Source of the DNA: Trichomonas vaginalis G3
Lineage: Eukaryota; Parabasalia; Trichomonadida; Trichomonadidae
NCBI RefSeq assembly: GCF_026262505.1
Contig: NC_067205.1
Coordinates: 13,702,001-13,766,000 of the forward strand
Reading direction: 5' to 3'
DNA length: 64,000 nucleotides
Below the pieces are notes generated by a model that had not been told where the DNA came from, did not search any database, and was given only the letters and a program-made list of their open reading frames with translations. Below are positions 60,695 through 64,000 of this stretch, piece after piece (within the stretch, counting starts at the first letter, position 1; the number at the start of each line of letters is the position of its first letter). A program made the position numbers and the translations under genes.

Positions 60695-62269
60695 TTATTC
60701 CTCACTGTCGTCCGCAGCTAAGTTATAGTCATCTAATCTTATTATTGGGATTCCATTAGCACGCACCTGAATGGCAAAGCAACAATCCCTCATAAATCCA
60801 ATAAGTGGCTTTGGTACATTTTCAGTTGCTAGTTCAATAGGTCCTTTAACAGACAATTTGTATGTTATTGGAGCAGTAGATGTTTGACCTGCATGAAGCA
60901 AAAGTCCACTTCTGTTGGAAAACCACATAAGAAATATGTGTTGTCATAGCTATCCCATTTATGTTCCACACTACCATCATCCACCAATGACCTCATAACA
61001 TCTTCATTAAATCCTATCATATCATTGTTTGTATTGCAAGCGTTCGCAACCATTTCATAAAATACAGGTCCATATGATTTTTTCAGGTTCTGCAGGCATA
61101 TTTCCATAAGCTCCCATGGAAAGCTGAAGATATTTAAACTTAGGGTTCTCAAAATTAACATAATAGTTGTCTTTCTTTCTAAATAGTGCCCAAATACTTT
61201 TAACATTAATAGGCGTATAAGCTGCTGTAAATGTTGCACTTGAACTATCTGTATTCTTTGAGAATGAACCGTCCATAGGAATCCAATCCATAACTTTAAC
61301 AGGAAAACATAAAGCCTCGTTTGTATAATGTTCTACAAGTTCTGTATAAATGTTAGGGTCTAAAGAGAATGACTTTGGATGAATGAAACATTCATTAAAA
61401 TCCATCTTTGTTCGAAATAGTTGCTGGGTTACAGTTGTAATAGTAACTGTTCCACTAGCTTCTACTGCCTTCGTTATCATAGTGAATGGTTCATTCCATG
61501 GAACAAATTTATTTGTCGGTGGATTTGAATCTGAAGCAAATGCAACTTTAAGAGTTGGATTGAAAGCAATGATATCATTTACAGATATAGATGTGCATTG
61601 TAAGGCGTCGCTACTGAACTTTACTTTAAGCTGAATGTTTCCTGCAAAAGCTGGAATAAATCGAATAGCTTCTAATGGAAGGAATCTTCTAACAGGAATT
61701 CTTAAACGAAGCTTAAAATCAAATGATTTTCCTGCTGTAATTGGACCACTAACAATTTGTCCTGTTCTGCATGTTCCCGAATGACTCCATACATCTTCAT
61801 GTCGAGTCTTTGAGAAAACATCTACTTTCTTTATTTGTTCGGTAGTTTGTGAGTTTGAAGTTATATATGCTTCTTCTCTTGCGTTGTCTTGAGAATATAC
61901 GATACGACCATTTGCAAGGATTTGATATCCAGCAACTGCATAGAAAGCGTCATCGAAACCAATCCAAAATCCTGGTGGGTTTGTTTTATTGGAACCTGAA
62001 CCAATTTCTTTATCTACAATAAATTGACCTTCCATTTTATACGTAATGAATGTATTGTAAAGGTCCAACATATTTTCACCAGGAGGTGAGAGATTGAATG
62101 TTACCCATGTGTTATCTTTAGCAGTTCCAGGTTGTGATGGAATCTTTGCGTCAGAATATTTTCTATTAGTGTCACCAATTTGAACTGCATTGTCTATGAT
62201 ATCGAAATATGAGCGAATCTGATGAATATGCTCTGCTGGAGTAAATTCGTTTAGCTGTTCGTTCTGCAT
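60695..62269 (-). pseudogene. Polinton capsid-like gene (fossil)
   Basis: A beta-rich capsid-type protein. The first part (ending near 61055) is open for 404 codons: a Gln/Glu head (MQNEQLNEFTPAEHIHQIRS), then strands such as TWVTFNLSPPGENMLDLYNT, FKLRLRIPVRRFLP, NIQLKVKFSSDALQ. The nature of the strand pattern, and the site next to the minor-protein genes, fit a jelly-roll capsid of Polintons. The rest is broken (about two breaks). No relative with known structure was compared. Confidence 0.6.
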
Positions 62270-62296
62270 GTATTTACTTCAGATAAAAATATCTAT

Positions 62297-62725
62297 TTAC
62301 TTCATTATTCTCACTCTTCTTCTTGGCATTCGTGGTGGAAGTTGTTTCTTGACATTTTCAATGAACTGTACATTCTCTTTTGTCTCAACTTCTTTCACTG
62401 GCGGGTCAGGATTCTTTGACTCGGTTTGTTTTTCAATGAAATTCACGAACTTTGCAATAAGCTCTTGGTTCGTTATTGAAAGTACATCTGGCTTCTTTTC
62501 TTCTGGTTCTATTGACTTTTCAGTTTGAACAGAAGGTTTTATATGGGCTTCGCCCTCGGTGCCATGCACCTTAATGCTGTCGCTCTCTGCATTTGCTAAT
62601 GGTACCTTTCTTTTTCTTACGTATATTTTACCATCTTTACTCTGACTTACGTAATAGAAAGGATGTTGTATTCCTCTTGCGTCATTTAATATAATAGACT
62701 CTCGCTCTGATTTTGACAAGCTCAT
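62297..62725 (-). CDS. Polinton-associated unknown protein, 142 residues
   Basis: Open frame: GIQHPFYYVSQSKDGKIYVR, KRKVPLANAESD, a charged middle (EPEEKKPDVLSITNQELIAK), ending PPRMPRRRVRIMK. Basic C terminus suggests nucleic-acid contact. Shares the KIYVRKRKVPL-like segment with the 81-residue gene at 58623. Confidence 0.55.
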   Translation of the reverse strand: MSLSKSERESIILNDARGIQHPFYYVSQSKDGKIYVRKRKVPLANAESDSIKVHGTEGEAHIKPSVQTEKSIEPEEKKPDVLSITNQELIAKFVNFIEKQTESKNPDPPVKEVETKENVQFIENVKKQLPPRMPRRRVRIMK

Positions 62726-62770
62726 TTTACATCGGTTAAAGTTTTAAGTTAGATTTTTATCCGCAGTCAA

Positions 62771-63022
62771 ATGACTCAGACAATAGATGTTGAAGCATTG
62801 AAGAAAGAAATTCGTGAGCAAATTTTATCCGAACTGAAGGAACAAAAACAAGAACAAAAGCCAGAGAGACCAAAGAGAAAACTTAGTGAAAAACAACTTG
62901 CTGCATTAGCTGCTGGAAGACAAAAGAACCCACTGCTGGCGAAAAAGCTAGAGAAGAAGCTGAAGCAAAAGCTAAAGAAGCTGAAGCAAAGAAAGAGTAA
63001 ATGGTTATTTTTATCGAATTAA
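62771..63022 (+). CDS. Polinton-associated small basic protein
   Basis: 83 residues, Lys/Glu/Gln helix (ALKKEIREQILSELKEQKQE) then strongly basic (KPERPKRKLSEKQLAAL, KLEKKLKQKLKKLKQRK). A histone- or core-like DNA packing role is possible but unproven. Confidence 0.55.
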   Translation: MTQTIDVEALKKEIREQILSELKEQKQEQKPERPKRKLSEKQLAALAAGRQKNPLLAKKLEKKLKQKLKKLKQRKSKWLFLSN

Positions 63023-63122
63023 ATGTATAGACAAATACCTTTATCTGTTGCGTTCAGTAGTGAAAACCCTGACGTCAAAATAAAGGAACAGAGTAACGTT
63101 TAAGTTTCCAACAGACTGGATT

Positions 63123-63873
63123 GTGAACATAAATGAAGAGAAGTACATTGGCATAACATCTATGTATATAACACGTGCTTTCAGAAAGGTTGACTTTATA
63201 CTTCAAGTCGAGATAGAAAATGACGAACAGTCTTTAAGCGCCCAAAACATTCACATATACAAATACTTTAAAGACGATACAACATTGCAACAATGTATGA
63301 TTTCATTTAATGAGATGTTCGAGAAAAAGTTCAACATTGAAGTACAAACTTTACAGCCTTTACGTGAGTTTCTTGCACAACTGAAAGAAGAAGGTAGTCA
63401 GCCACAACTTATAGACTTTCATTATGAATTTAATGAAAATGAAGATGGAACACATGACTGTCAATTCATTGTATTCTCACCATTCAATGAAGTCGCTAAA
63501 GAGAAAGAAAATCCATTACGTATAAGATTTCAAATCTCTGAACCAAGTGATGATTTCAAAAATGTTTTCAATTATGATGCAATGCTTCCGAGGAAAAATG
63601 AATTTTCAAAGATTGTAACAGGCATTTGGGATAGAAAACAAGCAATATTATATTCAAACTTAAGTAAGGGCGTTGAAAATGAGTTCATTGGTCATACGAG
63701 AACTACACCACTTCCAAACCCTAAATATTAAATTAACTGGCTTCAATCGTGAGTTTTGGATAGACATGTTCTCCACTCATGACCATAACTGCCCAGTGTT
63801 CTTACCTCCAGACCATAAGGACTGTCTCTACATTGAAGCACAACTCTTAAATTCTACAATTGCTGTATTGTAA
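63123..63873 (+). pseudogene. Polinton minor-protein region (fossil)
   Basis: The first 202 codons (63123-63731) are open: MNINEEKYIGITSMYITR, RKVDFILQVEIENDEQSLSA, LRIRFQISEPSDDF, a strand-rich fold of capsid-associated type. Coding sequence of the same style continues beyond in a second frame (FNREFWIDMFSTHDHNCP) to 63873, so about one break. Possibly a penton or minor capsid protein. Confidence 0.5.
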
Positions 63874-63923
63874 AATCTACGCTAGTTTTATTTTTTCTGA
63901 AAATTTTATTTGAGTGAAAGGCA

Positions 63924-64000
63924 TGGAAGGTGAAGGACATTGGCAAACACTCGAACATGACAATGACTATGAAATCTTTTCAGAGTACCCTTATCCAATT
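63924..64000 (+). CDS. Polinton gene start, cut by the window edge
   Basis: ATG at 63924 opens MEGEGHWQTLEHDNDYEIFS and continues to the edge. Too short to identify; it lies where trichomonad Mavericks carry further structural genes. Confidence 0.5.

Larger units (their letters stand above)
57260..64000. mobile_element. Polinton (Maverick) fossil, left part; continues beyond the window
   Basis: A gene-dense, two-directional block with capsid-like, Pro-rich/TM and small basic genes, of the kind in trichomonad Mavericks, which are usually 15-20 kb. Polymerase, ATPase, protease and integrase are not in this part and may lie further right. Gene leaders share a repeated 5' unit (below). About three breaks are visible in the part seen, and a mariner is inserted in it. 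Several genes remain open, so it is probably not ancient. Terminal repeats not determined. Confidence 0.75.

Noticed and set aside
1-64000. CRISPR arrays, rRNA genes, bacterial operons
   Set aside because: No regularly spaced repeat array or rRNA-like sequence was seen; the gene types and promoters are eukaryotic.

Overview
The window looks like nuclear DNA of a parabasalid protist, most likely Tritrichomonas (T. foetus-like). It is very AT-rich. Most genes are single long open frames with no evident introns. Several start codons sit 5-30 nt downstream of a TCATTA/TCATTT initiator-like motif of the trichomonad type. The gene set fits as well: tetraspanin, Pmp-like surface protein, Rab, AGC kinase, PP1-type phosphatase, GOST 7TM protein, ankyrin proteins and mariner and Polinton elements. 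Species cannot be fixed from sequence alone.

Layout. 0-3 kb: a truncated DDE_4 transposase whose stop overlaps the start of a ubiquitin-specific protease-like gene. 3.4-9.5 kb: a small unknown gene, a broken surface-protein gene (a frameshift and an in-frame amber before its Pro-rich tail) and a Pmp-like membrane protein. 9.8-15.2 kb: the first member of a local gene family (called MQN here after its first residues), a GOST/Wntless-like 7TM protein, an ankyrin gene with a 5' frameshift, and a Rab GTPase. 15.2-19.8 kb: gene-free nested DNA transposons, including a 1.1-kb hAT-like element. 19.9-25.3 kb: tetraspanin, tRNA-Gln-like gene, a small unknown gene and a Lys/His-rich protein. 25.4-32.6 kb: a second, inverted hAT-like copy, two more substantial MQN copies plus fragments, a foldback element carrying an ankyrin-gene fragment, and a 2.28-kb Mutator-like element inserted inside an MQN copy. 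33-35 kb: a solo arm of a long-inverted-repeat element, a GC-rich hairpin island and a 199-bp MITE. 35.2-41.7 kb: a 1,529-residue spastizin-like solenoid protein and a PH-AGC kinase. 42.3-44.7 kb: an integrase-bearing element with long inverted repeats, with an integrase-less relative at 50.1-51.3 kb. 45.4-57 kb: PGP-synthase-like protein, PP1-like phosphatase, MQN copy, SOX/MATA-like HMG-box protein, TIG-like membrane protein and coiled-coil protein. From about 57.2 kb to the window end: a decayed Polinton (Maverick), interrupted by a 1.3-kb mariner.

The ordinary genes serve the membrane system (Rab, spastizin-like, GOST, tetraspanin, PGP synthase), signalling (PH-AGC kinase, phosphatase), the cell surface (Pmp-like, TIG-like, Pro-rich-tail protein) and transcription (HMG box). 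The most unusual features are the transposase-USP overlap, the MQN family with its repeated 5' heads, the PGP synthase with a substituted catalytic motif, the amber codon before an intact-looking cytoplasmic tail, the SOX-like HMG box outside opisthokonts, and clean target duplications that allow several transposons to be classified by sight. All family calls are from reading alone; no searches were run.
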